Shown here in pieces: positions 48,626-58,033 of a stretch of 64,000 bases of DNA. The position numbers were made by a program, and so were the translations under genes. Location: NCBI GenBank assembly GCA_035260485.1, contig DATFVC010000055.1, positions 56,202 through 120,201 of the forward strand, written 5' to 3'. The DNA is from VRUE01 sp035260485 (GTDB taxonomy: Bacteria > Actinomycetota > Thermoleophilia > Solirubrobacterales > 70-9). Under the pieces are notes generated by a model that was not told the DNA's origin, searched no databases, and saw only the letters and a list, made by a program, of their open reading frames with translations. Within the stretch, counting starts at the first letter, position 1; each line of letters begins with the position of its first letter.

Positions 48626-50051
48626 TGCTTCCCTCCATCTGCAGCTCGATCAGGCGGTTGAGCTCGACCGCGTACTCCATCGGCAGCTCTTTGGTGACCG
48701 GCTCGATGAAGCCGTTGACGATCATCTTCGAGGCCTCCTCCTCGTCGAGCCCGTGACTCTGCAGGTAGAAGATCTGCTCGTCGCCGATCTTCGAGACGGT
48801 TGCCTCGTGGCCGACGTCGGCGTCGTTCTCGCCGATCCGGATCGTCGGGTAGGTATCTGAGCGGGAGTCCTCGTCGAGCAGCAGCGCGTCGCAGACGACC
48901 TTGGAGCGGGACTCGGTCGCCCCGTCGGCGACTTCGAGCAGGCCGCGATAGGTCGCCCGCCCACCGTCCTTGGAGATCGACTTGGAGAAGATCGAGGACG
49001 AGGTGCGCGGCGCGGCGTGGATGATCTTGCCGCCGGCGTCCTGGTGCTGGCCCTCGCCGGCGAAGGCGATCGAGAGGATCTCGCCGTGCGCTTCGGGCCC
49101 GAGCAGGTAGATCGACGGGTACTTCATCGTCAGTTTCGAGCCGAGGTTGCAGTCGACCCACTCCATCGTCGCCTTCTCGTGGGCGACGGCGCGCTTGGTG
49201 ACCAGGTTGAAGACGTTCTGCGACCAGTTCTGCACCGTCGTATAGCGCACCCGCGAGCTCGGCTTGGCGACGATCTCGACCACGGCGGAGTGCAGCGAGT
49301 CGGTCGAGTAGACCGGCGCCGTGCAGCCCTCGATGTAATGGACGTCGGAGCCCTCCTCGGCGATGATCAGCGTCCGCTCGAACTGGCCCATGTTCTCGGT
49401 GTTGATCCGGAAGTAGGCCTGCAGCGGCATCTCCACCTTGACGCCCGCCGGCACGTAGACGAAGGAGCCGCCCGACCAGACGGCAGAGTTGAGCGCCGCC
49501 AATTTGTTGTCGTTGGGCGGGATGATCGTCGCCCAGTACTCGCGGACCAGGTCCTCGTGCTCGCGCAGCGCCGTGTCCATGTCGGTGAAGATCACGCCCT
49601 GAGCCTCGAGCTTCTCGTTGACCTGGTGGTAGACGACCTCCGACTCGTACTGGGCGCCGACCCCGGAGAGGAATTTGCGCTCGGCCTCGGGGATGCCGAG
49701 CCGGTCGAAGGTGTTCTTGATGTCGTCGGGGACCTCGCTCCAGTCGCGGCTGTTCTTCTCGGAGGCGCGGACGAAGTAGTGGATGTCGTCGAAGTCGATC
49801 TGACCGAGGTTGCCGCCCCAGGTCGGGGTCGGACGGGAGTAGAAGTGCTCCAGCGCCTTGAGGCGGAAGTCGCGCATCCATTGCGGCTCGTCCTTGTACT
49901 CGGAGATCGATTCGACCACCTCGCGAGAGAGGCCCTTCGGCGCCTTGTAGGCGTAGCTGCTCTCGGGATCGTGGAAGCCGAACTTCTCCTTGTAGTCGGC
50001 GTTGATGCCGGCAAGCTCTTTTTTCTCTGCAACTGCCTCAGGCGTTGCCAT
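48618..50051 (-). CDS. sufB: Fe-S cluster assembly protein SufB
   Basis: A 477-residue SufBCD scaffold protein from the ATG at 50051; the longer in-frame reading crosses the end of the Rieske gene. Diagnostic stretches: HDPESSYAYKAPKGLSREVV, PTWGGNLGQIDFDDIHYFVR, AVWSGGSFVYVPAGVKVEMP, EGSDVHYIEGCTAPVYSTDS, and the C-terminal SHGLDEEEASKMIVNGFIEP. The Cys in EGCTAP and the conserved acidic and His residues are where the nascent cluster forms. Two bases separate it from the Rieske gene, and it overlaps sufD by 8 bp. Confidence 0.95.
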   Translation of the reverse strand: MATPEAVAEKKELAGINADYKEKFGFHDPESSYAYKAPKGLSREVVESISEYKDEPQWMRDFRLKALEHFYSRPTPTWGGNLGQIDFDDIHYFVRASEKNSRDWSEVPDDIKNTFDRLGIPEAERKFLSGVGAQYESEVVYHQVNEKLEAQGVIFTDMDTALREHEDLVREYWATIIPPNDNKLAALNSAVWSGGSFVYVPAGVKVEMPLQAYFRINTENMGQFERTLIIAEEGSDVHYIEGCTAPVYSTDSLHSAVVEIVAKPSSRVRYTTVQNWSQNVFNLVTKRAVAHEKATMEWVDCNLGSKLTMKYPSIYLLGPEAHGEILSIAFAGEGQHQDAGGKIIHAAPRTSSSIFSKSISKDGGRATYRGLLEVADGATESRSKVVCDALLLDEDSRSDTYPTIRIGENDADVGHEATVSKIGDEQIFYLQSHGLDEEEASKMIVNGFIEPVTKELPMEYAVELNRLIELQMEGSIG

Positions 50052-50053
50052 GG

Positions 50054-50380
50054 TCAGACCTCCAGGACGATGGTGTCGTCGACGACGGCTGTCGCGAACG
50101 TCCGCACCGGAGCATAGGCGGGGAGCGTCTTCGGCCTGCCGGTGCTCAGGTCGAAGAGGGAGCCGTGACGGGGGCACTCGACGGTGCAGGCCTCGGCGAT
50201 GAACTCGCCCTCGGCAAGCGGCCCGTCGTCATGGGAGCAGCGATCCTCGATCGCGTACAGCGTTCCGTCGCAGTTGAAGACGCCAATCTTGATCCCGTCG
50301 TGCTCGACCAGGCGCATCGCGCCGGGCCGCAGCTCGGAGAGCGGGCAAACGCTGATCCTGGTGGTTGTGCCGTCCGTCAC
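50054..50380 (-). CDS. Rieske-type 2Fe-2S ferredoxin in the suf operon
   Basis: A 108-residue ferredoxin with the Rieske ligands Cys 48 and His 50 in EDRCSHDDGPL and Cys 69 and His 72 in ECPRHGSLFDLSTG. It resembles bacterial non-haem Rieske ferredoxins such as those accompanying ring-hydroxylating dioxygenases, but here it sits 2 bp upstream of sufB, an arrangement common in Actinobacteria. It probably supplies electrons for cluster assembly or is an early client. Start ATG 50380. Confidence 0.92.
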   Translation of the reverse strand: MTDGTTTRISVCPLSELRPGAMRLVEHDGIKIGVFNCDGTLYAIEDRCSHDDGPLAEGEFIAEACTVECPRHGSLFDLSTGRPKTLPAYAPVRTFATAVVDDTIVLEV

Positions 50381-50509
50381 GTTATTCCTAGTGTATCGGT
50401 CGGGATTTTAGCGGTCGAACCGGATCGGTGCGCGCGATAACAAACGTTTGACCATCGCTTAGGTGGGGATGAGAGGATCGAGCAGACCTTCGACGATTGG
50501 AGTGCAGCA

Positions 50510-51301
50510 ATGAGCCAGATGACCACCTATACGCCGGGAACTCCTTCCTGGGTCGATCTCGGAACCCCCGACCTGGAGGCCTCGGCCGATTTCTACACGG
50601 CGCTGTTCGGCTGGGACGTGCCGGAGTCCGAAAACGCCGAGCAGACCGGCGGCTACCGCCAGGCAATGCTGGGCGACAAGGCGACCGCCGGGATGATGCC
50701 CCTGATGCAGGAGGGCCAGCCGCCCGCCTGGAGCACTTACGTCTCAGTCGAGGACGCCGACGCCACCGCGGCGAAGGTGACCGAGGCCGGCGGCACGGTC
50801 ATGGCCGAGCCGATGGACGTGATGGACCTCGGCCGGATGGCGATCTTCGCCGACCCGACCGGCGCCGTCTTCGGCATCTGGCAGCCGGGCACCTTCGCCG
50901 GCGCGGGCATCGTCAACGAGCCCGGCGCGCTGAGCTGGAACGAGCTCAACACGCGCGACCCCGAGGCCGCCAAGGCCTTCTACGGCGCCGTCTTCGGTTG
51001 GGACTTCGAAGACAACGACATGGGGGAGATGGGGACCTACACCACGCTGAAATTGGGAGATGCCATGGTCGGCGGGATGCTCGACATGGCAGGTCGCGGC
51101 GTCCCCGAGGAGATACCCGCCCACTGGCAGGTCTACTTCGCCGTGGAGGACACCGACGCGGCCGTCGAGCAAGCCAAGCAGGCTGGCGGCAACGTGATGG
51201 TCGAGCCTATGGAGGTTCCGGCTGGCCGCTTCGCGATCCTCACCGACCCCTTTGGCGCCAGCTTCGCGGTAATCGCGCTCAGCGAAGGGGCAAGCGCCTA
51301 A
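50510..51301 (+). CDS. VOC-family protein with two glyoxalase-like domains
   Basis: A 263-residue protein of two similar halves: GTPSWVDLGTPDLEASADFY, ALFGWDVPESENAEQTGG, TAAKVTEAGGTVMAEPMDVM, AIFADPTGAVFGIWQPGTF, then GALSWNELNTRDPEAAKAFY, AVFGWDFEDNDMGEMGTYTT, AVEQAKQAGGNVMVEPMEVP and ILTDPFGASFAVIAL. Each half has the beta-alpha-beta-beta-beta fold of the vicinal oxygen chelate superfamily. Related actinobacterial proteins are often annotated as hydroxylases or glyoxalases; the substrate is unknown. It faces forward and splits the suf genes in two. Confidence 0.85.
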   Translation: MSQMTTYTPGTPSWVDLGTPDLEASADFYTALFGWDVPESENAEQTGGYRQAMLGDKATAGMMPLMQEGQPPAWSTYVSVEDADATAAKVTEAGGTVMAEPMDVMDLGRMAIFADPTGAVFGIWQPGTFAGAGIVNEPGALSWNELNTRDPEAAKAFYGAVFGWDFEDNDMGEMGTYTTLKLGDAMVGGMLDMAGRGVPEEIPAHWQVYFAVEDTDAAVEQAKQAGGNVMVEPMEVPAGRFAILTDPFGASFAVIALSEGASA

Positions 51302-51309
51302 GCACATGC

Positions 51310-51353
51310 GCAGCCGACATTTACCCCACCCTGGTGTGGTGAAAGTCGGCTGC
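51310..51353. terminator. Bidirectional hairpin between VOC and sufU genes
   Basis: A 21-bp stem with three mismatches: GCAGCCGAC, a T/A-rich part, then CCCACC against GGTGTGG and GTCGGCTGC, with a two-base loop. It lies between convergent stops (51301 and 51359). Confidence 0.65.
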
Positions 51354-51358
51354 GGCGC

Positions 51359-51796
51359 CTAGGCCGAGCCGAGGTCGGCGGCCGCTTCCGAGGGGTCGCC
51401 GACCTTGCCCTCGTCCTCCCATTCGGCGGGCTGGCCGAGGCCGGCGCTCTTGACGACCTTGAGGCCGAGCATCGCGCACTTCATCCGCGTGGCGGAGATC
51501 TCGATCCCGAGCAGATCGAGCACCTCCTCTTTGGGCAGCGCCAGCAGCTCCTCGCGAGTCCTGCCGACCAGCTCGTCGGTGAGCAGCGAGGTCGCCGCGG
51601 TCGAGATCGCGCAGCCCTGGCCCTCAAAGGCAATCTCCGCCACCCGGCCCTCCTCATCGAGTCGGATCGTCACACGCTGCTCGTCGCCGCAGAACGGGTT
51701 GGTGTCCTCGAACTCGAGGTCGGGATTCTCCAGCCGGCCGAAGTTGTGCGGCCGCTTGTAGTGCTCGAGGATCTGGTCTCGGTAGAGCTCGTCCAT
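51359..51796 (-). CDS. sufU: Fe-S cluster assembly sulfur-transfer protein SufU
   Basis: A 145-residue zinc-bound IscU-like protein, starting at ATG 51796. Cysteines at 36 (NPFCGDEQ), 62 (GQGCAIS) and 107 (RMKCAML) are the SufU zinc/sulfur ligands, and MDELYRDQILEHYKRPHNFG is the family opening. SufU accepts persulfide from SufS for the SufBCD scaffold. It is upstream of the Rieske-sufB-sufD group and downstream of sufS, but a forward gene lies on each side, so it must be transcribed alone. Confidence 0.93.
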   Translation of the reverse strand: MDELYRDQILEHYKRPHNFGRLENPDLEFEDTNPFCGDEQRVTIRLDEEGRVAEIAFEGQGCAISTAATSLLTDELVGRTREELLALPKEEVLDLLGIEISATRMKCAMLGLKVVKSAGLGQPAEWEDEGKVGDPSEAAADLGSA

Positions 51797-51922
51797 CACT
51801 TCGAGGCTAGCGAAGCCGCTGGAGGGGGCCGCGACGAGGCGCAGCGCGACCACCCGTTGAAAACGGCTGAGTTTGTCCAGTGTCTCTAGAGTAGTGCGGC
51901 AAATTTCGAACTGGGAGGTCGA

Positions 51923-52282
51923 ATGGTTGCCCCTCGCTCTGTCCTGCTTGCCGTCCTCGTCGTCGCTCTGGCCGGTGCAGTCCTGCCTGCCGCTTCCGCG
52001 GCCGGCGCGAGCTATTCGACCACGATCGTCGTCAGTCTCAAATTCCCCGCCTTTCACGGCACGCTGAAGTCCGCCAAAAGCGCCTGCGCGACGGGCCGCA
52101 CGGTCAAGCTCTTCCGCGAGAAGTCGGGGCCGGACAAGCTCCTGGGCACCGACACGAGCAACGCCAAGACCAAGTGGTCGATCCCACTTGGCAAAAGACT
52201 GACCTCCGGCTCCTACTACGCCAAGGCCCCCAGCAAGGGCAAGTGCAAGCCGGCGAAATCGAAAGTGCTCACGATCGACTAA
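51923..52282 (+). CDS. Secreted small protein, unknown function
   Basis: A 119-residue protein with a GGGAGGTCGA ribosome site and a clear signal peptide (SVLLAVLVVALAGAVLPAAS, cut near SAAGA). The mature part is basic and beta-rich: YSTTIVVSLKFPAFHGTLKS, CATGRTVKLFREKSGPDKLL, SIPLGKRLTSGSYYAKAPSK, with two cysteines likely to form a disulfide. It has the look of the short Ig-like secreted domains that are frequent in Thermoleophilia. Lies forward inside the suf region, between sufU and sufS. Confidence 0.75.
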   Translation: MVAPRSVLLAVLVVALAGAVLPAASAAGASYSTTIVVSLKFPAFHGTLKSAKSACATGRTVKLFREKSGPDKLLGTDTSNAKTKWSIPLGKRLTSGSYYAKAPSKGKCKPAKSKVLTID

Positions 52283-52305
52283 GCGACGAGTACGAGTTGC
52301 GGCGT

Positions 52306-53568
52306 TTAGCCGGCGACGCCGAAGACCCGCCGGGCGTCGTGGAGACCCTCGAGCAGGCGGTCGATCTCCTCGCGGGTGGTGTAGACGCCGAAGCTGGCGC
52401 GGGCGGTGGCGGCGACGCCGAGGCGATCCATCAGCGGCTGGGCGCAGTGGTGGCCGGCGCGGACGGCGACGCCGTGGCGATCGAGGATCTCGGAGACGTC
52501 GTGGGCGTGGACGCCCTTCAGCTCGAAGGAGACCGGCCCGATCCGATCGGCGCTGCGCGGTGGCCCGAAGACGCGCAGGCCCGGTACGTCGGCGAGTTGC
52601 GCCAGCGCGTAGTCGGTGACCGACCGCTCGTGGGCCAACACGGCCTCCATCCCGAGGCCGTCGAGCCAGCGCAGCGCCGAGGCCATTCCGATCGCCTGCG
52701 CGATCGCCGGCGTCCCCGCCTCGAAGCGGGCCGGGGGGTCGGCATAGGTCGTGCCCGAAGTCGTCACTTTGCGGATCATCGAGCCGCCGCCGAGGAAGGG
52801 CGGCATCTCGCGCAGCAGGTCGAGCTTTGCCCAGAGGGCTCCGATCCCGGTTGGCGCGTAGAGCTTGTGGCCGGTCAGCGCGTAGAAGTCCACCCCCAGC
52901 TCGCCGACCTCGAGCGGCAGCTTCGGCGCCGCCTGAGCGCCGTCGGCCAGCACCAGGGCACCGGCCTCGTGAGCGAGGCGGGCGATCTCGGCGACGGGGT
53001 TCTCGGTGCCGAGCACGTTGGAGACGTGAGTGACCGCGACCAGCTTCGGGCGGCGCTCCAGCAGCGTTGCGTATGCGTCCATGTCGAGCAAGCCGTCCCT
53101 GCCGACGGGCACCCAGTCGACCTCGGCGCCGGCCCGCTCGGCGAGCTGCTGCCAGGGGACGACGTTGGAGTGGTGCTCCATCTCGGTCAGCACGATGCGA
53201 TCGCCCACGCCGACATTGGCGTCGCCCCAGGCCCGTGCGACGAGGTTGATCGCCTCGGTCGCGTTGCGGACGAAGATCACCTCGCGGCGGTCGGCGGCGC
53301 CGAGGTGGTCGGCGACGGTCGCCCGCGCTCCCTCATAGGCCGCGGTCGCCTCGGCCGAGAGCGTGTGGGAGCCGCGGTGGACGTTGGAGTGGTGGGCGCG
53401 CTCGTAGCGGTCGACCGCCTGGATCGAGGCCAGCACCCGCTGCGAGCTGGCGCCGCTGTCGAGGTAGGCGACCGGGCGGCCGTGGACCTCGCGCTCCAGC
53501 GCCGGGAAGGAGGCGCGGACCTTCTCGATCGGGAAGGCCGACGCAGGCGTGGTCGTCGTCGGCTCCAT
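52306..53568 (-). CDS. sufS: Cysteine desulfurase SufS
   Basis: A 420-residue PLP enzyme releasing sulfur from cysteine, starting at ATG 53568 and not at the longer in-frame reading. Signature stretches: FPALEREVHGRPVAYLDSGA, SNVHRGSHTLSAEATAAYEG, VIFVRNATEAINLVARAWGD, EHHSNVVPWQQLAERAGAEV, the PLP lysine in TGHKLYAPTGIGALWAKLDL, and the catalytic cysteine in VRAGHHCAQPLMDRLG. A typical group II enzyme that works with SufU. It follows sufC by 10 bp. Confidence 0.95.
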   Translation of the reverse strand: MEPTTTTPASAFPIEKVRASFPALEREVHGRPVAYLDSGASSQRVLASIQAVDRYERAHHSNVHRGSHTLSAEATAAYEGARATVADHLGAADRREVIFVRNATEAINLVARAWGDANVGVGDRIVLTEMEHHSNVVPWQQLAERAGAEVDWVPVGRDGLLDMDAYATLLERRPKLVAVTHVSNVLGTENPVAEIARLAHEAGALVLADGAQAAPKLPLEVGELGVDFYALTGHKLYAPTGIGALWAKLDLLREMPPFLGGGSMIRKVTTSGTTYADPPARFEAGTPAIAQAIGMASALRWLDGLGMEAVLAHERSVTDYALAQLADVPGLRVFGPPRSADRIGPVSFELKGVHAHDVSEILDRHGVAVRAGHHCAQPLMDRLGVAATARASFGVYTTREEIDRLLEGLHDARRVFGVAG

Positions 53569-53578
53569 CGTCGCGAGG

Positions 53579-54355
<777 letters not shown>

Positions 54356-54376
54356 TCCGTTCGTGGTTGCGTGGGA

Positions 54377-54853
54377 TTAAGCGGCGCTGCCGACGGGCGT
54401 CTTCTCGGCGGCGCCTTCGGGGCCGCCGGAGAACTCGACCAACTCGGCCAGCGTGGTGCCGGCGAGCGCCTTGGTGACGCCGCCCTGGACACGGGTCCAG
54501 AGCAGCTTCGTCGCGCAGTTGCGGTCCCCGTCGCTCTCGTGCGAGCAGAGGACCTTGCCCTCGGGCGTCTCGTGGAAGCACTCCATCGGCGCGATCTGGC
54601 CTTCCAGCGCCTCGACCACTTCGTCGAGGGTGATCGCCGCGGCCGGCTTGGCGAGTCGGTAGCCGCCGTGCGCGCCCCTGGTCGAGCTGACCAGATCGGC
54701 ATTGCGCAGTTTGGCCACCAGGTGCTCGAGGTAGGAGAGCGGCAGTCGCTCCGCCTCGGCGACGGCGCTCAGTGAGACCGGGGCGGAGCCGGGCTGGCGG
54801 CCCAGCTCGACCATCAGGCGCACTCCGTACTCGGCTTTGGTCGAAAACAGCAT
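54377..54853 (-). CDS. Rrf2-family Fe-S regulator (IscR/SufR type)
   Basis: A 158-residue regulator. The DNA-binding domain is FSTKAEYGVRLMVELGRQPG, LSYLEHLVAKLRNADLVSST, RGAHGGYRLAKPAAAITLDE. Three cysteines at 92, 103 and 113 (MECFHET, KVLCSHES, RNCATKLL) have the spacing of the cluster ligands in IscR-like proteins. It is the first gene of the suf series and most likely senses Fe-S status and represses the operon. Start ATG 54853; its promoter lies in the short 27-bp gap or within the adjacent MFS gene end. Confidence 0.93.
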   Translation of the reverse strand: MLFSTKAEYGVRLMVELGRQPGSAPVSLSAVAEAERLPLSYLEHLVAKLRNADLVSSTRGAHGGYRLAKPAAAITLDEVVEALEGQIAPMECFHETPEGKVLCSHESDGDRNCATKLLWTRVQGGVTKALAGTTLAELVEFSGGPEGAAEKTPVGSAA

Positions 54854-54880
54854 CGACCTAAATCCTACTGAAGCGGTCGG

Positions 54881-56368
54881 TTATGCGGATGCGGGCTCGG
54901 TCGCCTCTTCCTCTGCGCTCCTGCCCTCCGCCTCTTTGCCGAGCTCCACATGGGCTTTGCTGTCGCGACTGCGAATCAGGACCAAGGTGAGGACGAAGCC
55001 GAGCGCGGCGATCGCGGCGCCGCCGAGGAAGGCTGCCTGGAATCCCTCGGTCAGCCCGTTCGCCAGGCTCGAGCTGCCGGAGGACAGCACGTTTTCGGTC
55101 CGCGAGGTGGCCACGGTGGAGAGCACCGCGAGCCCGAGCGCTCCGCCGATCTGCTGGGAGGTGTTGATCAAGCCGCTGGCGAGGCCGGCCTCGTTCTCCT
55201 CGACCCCGGAGACGGCGGCGATCGTCGTCGTCACGAAGGCGAAGCCGAGCCCCGCGGCGGCGAACAGCGACGGCCCGAGGATGTCGGTGGTGAAGCTGCC
55301 GCCGACGGATACGCGGCTGAACCAGACGAGGCCGATGACGATGAAGAGCAGGCCGGCGGCGAGCACGGGCTTGTAGCCGAATCTGGTGACGAGCTGGGAC
55401 GCGACGGCGGCCGAGGCCATGATCGTCAGCGCCAGCGGCAGGTAGGAGAGGCCGGCGTGGATCGCGCTGTAGCCGAGCACCTGCTGCATGTAGAGAGAGA
55501 TGAAGAAGAACATCGAGAAGAGCGAGGCCCCGACCAGCAGGCCGACGACGTTGGCCCCGGTCAAGGTCCGGATCCGGAAGATCGAGAACGGCACCAGCGG
55601 TTTCCTCGCGCGCAGCTCGATCACGACGAAGGAGATCATCAGGACCACCGAAAGCGCGATCAGGCCGATCGTCTGGGTTGAGCCCCAGCCGGCGCTGCTC
55701 GCGTCGACGAGCGCGTAGACCAGGGTCGAGAGCGCCGCGGTGACGGTGACCGCGCCGGCGACGTCGAAGACGCGGGTCTCGTGCTCGGCGCGGCTTTCGG
55801 CGATCAGCCTGGGAGAGAGCGAGAACGCGATCAGGCTGACCGGCACGTTGACCCAGAGCACCCACTCCCAGCCGAGCCCGTCGGTGAGGACGCCGCCGAG
55901 CAGGACGCCGGCGGCGCCGCCGGAGCCCGCGACCGCTCCCCAGACGCCGAGCGCCTTGTTGCGCTCCGAGCCGTCGCTGAAGGTGGTGGTGACGATCGAG
56001 AGCGCCGCCGGCGAGATGATCGCGGCGCCAAGCCCCTGTGCCGCCCGCGCCGCGATCAGCTGCCCCTCGGTGCTGGCGAAGCCCGCGGCGAGCGAGGCCG
56101 CGGCGACCAGGAGCAGGCCGGCCATGAAGACGCGGCGGCGGCCGAGCAGGTCGGCGGTGCGGCCGCCGAGCAGGAGGAAGCCGCCGAAGGTGAGGATGTA
56201 GGCGTTGACGACCCAAGGCAGGTTTTCTTGGGAGAAGTTGAGCGCCTTGCCGATCGTGGGCAGGGCCACATTGACGATCGAGGCGTCCAGCACGACCACG
56301 AACTGCGCCGAGCAGAGGAGGACGAGCGCCTGCCAGCGCTTTTCTCTGAAGTCCTGGGTATCAGCCAT
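54881..56368 (-). CDS. MFS multidrug exporter, DHA2 (14-TM) family
   Basis: A 495-residue transporter with 14 hydrophobic segments. Motif A appears as GGRTADLLGRRRVFMAG, motif C-like as ISPAALSIVTTTF, and the first helix contains FVVVLDASIVNVALPTIGKA, the DHA2 signature. Substrates are probably lipophilic drugs or metabolites. A palindrome with TTGACTG/CAGTCA arms covers the start codon (56366-56387), suggesting a TetR-type repressor. It ends 28 bp before the suf regulator's start on the same strand, so read-through is possible. Acidic tail (GKEAEGRSAEEEATEPAS). Confidence 0.92.
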   Translation of the reverse strand: MADTQDFREKRWQALVLLCSAQFVVVLDASIVNVALPTIGKALNFSQENLPWVVNAYILTFGGFLLLGGRTADLLGRRRVFMAGLLLVAAASLAAGFASTEGQLIAARAAQGLGAAIISPAALSIVTTTFSDGSERNKALGVWGAVAGSGGAAGVLLGGVLTDGLGWEWVLWVNVPVSLIAFSLSPRLIAESRAEHETRVFDVAGAVTVTAALSTLVYALVDASSAGWGSTQTIGLIALSVVLMISFVVIELRARKPLVPFSIFRIRTLTGANVVGLLVGASLFSMFFFISLYMQQVLGYSAIHAGLSYLPLALTIMASAAVASQLVTRFGYKPVLAAGLLFIVIGLVWFSRVSVGGSFTTDILGPSLFAAAGLGFAFVTTTIAAVSGVEENEAGLASGLINTSQQIGGALGLAVLSTVATSRTENVLSSGSSSLANGLTEGFQAAFLGGAAIAALGFVLTLVLIRSRDSKAHVELGKEAEGRSAEEEATEPASA

Positions 56369-56387
56369 GACTGGGTACTTCAGTCAA
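56366..56387. promoter_or_regulatory. Palindromic operator covering the MFS start codon
   Basis: TTGACTG and CAGTCA half-sites (reverse strand) with a 7-8 bp centre overlap the ATG. The arms equal those of the perfect palindrome at 6162-6177, but the spacing is wider. Possible site of a TetR-type regulator. Confidence 0.45.
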
Positions 56388-56414
56388 GCAAATCCGCCCC
56401 ATCGGCTCGCCGCT

Positions 56415-57047
56415 TCAGGGCTCGATCAGCCCGCGGCGGATCGCGTAGCGGACCAGCTCGACCCGGTCGCGCATGCCGAGCTTGCGCATCGCGTTGGCGC
56501 GGTGGTTCTCGATCGTCTTCTCGGAGAGGTGGAGGATCGCCGCGATCTCCTTCGAGGTGTGGGCCTCGGCGACGAGCTTGACGATCTCCTCCTCGCGCGG
56601 CGTCAGCTCCTCCTCGCCGCTCGAGCCGCGCTCCAGCACGTCCTTGATCAGCGTCCGCTGTGCCTCGGGGGTGAGGAAGGGCTCGCCCCGTTGGACCGCC
56701 CGGATCGCCGCCAGCAGGTCGGTGTCCGCCTGGGCCTTGAGGACGTAGCCAGACGCGCCCGCCTTGAGCGCCTCGAACAGGTAGCGCTCATCGTCGTGCA
56801 TCGAGAGGATCAGGACTGAGACCTCGGGCGCCTGCGCCTTGATCTCGCGCGTCGCCTGCAGGCCGGTCAGCTTCGGCATCTTGACGTCGAGGATCGCCAG
56901 GTCGGGCCGCTCGCGGATCGCCAGCTCGCGCGCCTCGGCCCCGTCCGCCGCCTCGGCGACGACCTCGATGTCCGGCTGGCGCTCGAGCAACAGCCGCAGG
57001 CCGGAGCGGACGATCCCGTGGTCGTCTGCGATCAGGACCCTCAGCAT
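56415..57047 (-). CDS. NarL/FixJ-type (LuxR-family) response regulator
   Basis: A 210-residue regulator. Receiver domain: VLIADDHGIVRSGLRLLLER with acidic pocket DD at 8-9, phosphoacceptor Asp 54 in LAILDVKMPKLTG, conserved Lys in VLKAQADTDLL. C-terminal LuxR HTH: LTPREEEIVKLVAEAHTSKE, IAAILHLSEKTIENHRANAM, RKLGMRDRVELVRYAI. The partner kinase is most likely the HisKA_3 protein at 58173-59075 on the same strand, from which it is now separated by the AbiEi-DUF559 gene in the opposite direction. Confidence 0.93.
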   Translation of the reverse strand: MLRVLIADDHGIVRSGLRLLLERQPDIEVVAEAADGAEARELAIRERPDLAILDVKMPKLTGLQATREIKAQAPEVSVLILSMHDDERYLFEALKAGASGYVLKAQADTDLLAAIRAVQRGEPFLTPEAQRTLIKDVLERGSSGEEELTPREEEIVKLVAEAHTSKEIAAILHLSEKTIENHRANAMRKLGMRDRVELVRYAIRRGLIEP

Positions 57048-57105
57048 TCGAGCAGTGTCCCATCGTGCGGCGAAATACCCCGGCGCGGGGGAGAACTTTG
57101 CGCAG

Positions 57106-57143
57106 TGGCGACTTAGCCCCCGGTATGGGACGAAAAGTCGCCA
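57106..57143 (+). promoter_or_regulatory. Hairpin enclosing the start codon of the AbiEi-DUF559 gene
   Basis: TGGCGACTT and AAGTCGCCA form a perfect 9-bp stem; CCCC and GGGA can pair inside. The ATG at 57125 lies in the loop (CCGGTATGGGA). It could limit translation. The inner part resembles the cores of the other intergenic hairpins. Confidence 0.5.
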
Positions 57144-58033
57144 GGGCCGACGTGTCGATTGCGAAGATCGCGCGCCGACAGCACGGAGTCGTATCTGTGG
57201 GACAGCTGTACGGTCTGGGTCTCGGCGAGCGCGCCGTGCGTGGCCGGGTCGATGCGGGACGCCTGCATCGCGTACATCGGGGCGTCTATGCAGTGGGCCA
57301 TGCGGCCCTTCCGCCTCAGGGCCGCTGGCTGGCGGCTGTGCTTGCGATCGGCAGGGGCCCGAGCCTCAAGGCCGGCTCAGTGCTCGACTACTGGCGGGCG
57401 GCTGTCAGCCATCGCAGTGCGGCCTGCCTTTGGGATCTCTTGCCCGAGGCGGATCGCCCGGCCGACGTCATCGTCAGGGGCGATGGCGGCAGGGCGAAGC
57501 GCCTCGGTATCCGTGTGCATCGCTCGTTCACTCTCGCTCCGACCGATGTGACGCTTCTCCGTGGAATACCGGTCACTACTCCGGCGCGCACGATCTCCGA
57601 TCTGCGCCGGGCGACGTCGGAGGGCTGGCCCGGCGCCCTTCGCCCTCGTGAGCTGCGAAAGGCCATTCGCCAGGCGAATGTGCTCGGTTTGCCGATCGGT
57701 GAGGAGAGCGGCAGGGATCGCACACGCAGCGACTTGGAGCGAGACTTCCGGCGACTCTGCCGTCGCCATCACCTGCCGTCACCCGAGGTCAATGTGCGCA
57801 TCGGCCGTTACCTCGTCGACTTTCTCTGGCGAGAGCGGCAGCTCGTAGTCGAAACCGACAGCTACCTCTATCACCGCGGAAGAGAGGCTTTTCAAGACGA
57901 CCGCAGCCGGGACCTCGAGTTGAGGCGTCGCGGCTTCGAGGTCATACGGCTATCCGAACGGCAGATAGACGAGGAGCCGGACCGGGTGGCGGAGACGCTC
58001 GCGGCGACCCTCCGCGGTCAGCCACGAGTCTAG
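57125..58033 (+). CDS. AbiEi-like N-domain fused to DUF559 (Vsr/PD-(D/E)XK-like) protein
   Basis: A 302-residue protein from the ATG at 57125. The first 50 residues are an AbiEi_4-type winged helix (VSIAKIARRQHGVVSVGQLY, then GERAVRGRVDAGRLHRVHRG, VYAVGH). The C-terminal domain is DUF559, a Vsr-like endonuclease fold: INVRIGRYLVDFLWRERQLV-like segment, VETDSYLYHRGREAFQDDRS, RDLELRRRGFEVIRLSERQI. In it, the D-x-E-x-D pattern needed for metal binding is visible (VDF, VETD). Such solo genes are abundant in Actinobacteria; their job is not established, though the N-domain links them to type IV toxin-antitoxin antitoxins. It interrupts a kinase-regulator pair. Confidence 0.85.
   Translation: MGRKVARADVSIAKIARRQHGVVSVGQLYGLGLGERAVRGRVDAGRLHRVHRGVYAVGHAALPPQGRWLAAVLAIGRGPSLKAGSVLDYWRAAVSHRSAACLWDLLPEADRPADVIVRGDGGRAKRLGIRVHRSFTLAPTDVTLLRGIPVTTPARTISDLRRATSEGWPGALRPRELRKAIRQANVLGLPIGEESGRDRTRSDLERDFRRLCRRHHLPSPEVNVRIGRYLVDFLWRERQLVVETDSYLYHRGREAFQDDRSRDLELRRRGFEVIRLSERQIDEEPDRVAETLAATLRGQPRV

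Noticed and set aside
48613..49881. Alternative reverse-strand frame of over 400 codons within sufB
   Set aside because: It is an out-of-frame shadow of sufB, dominated by Arg, Gly and Pro.
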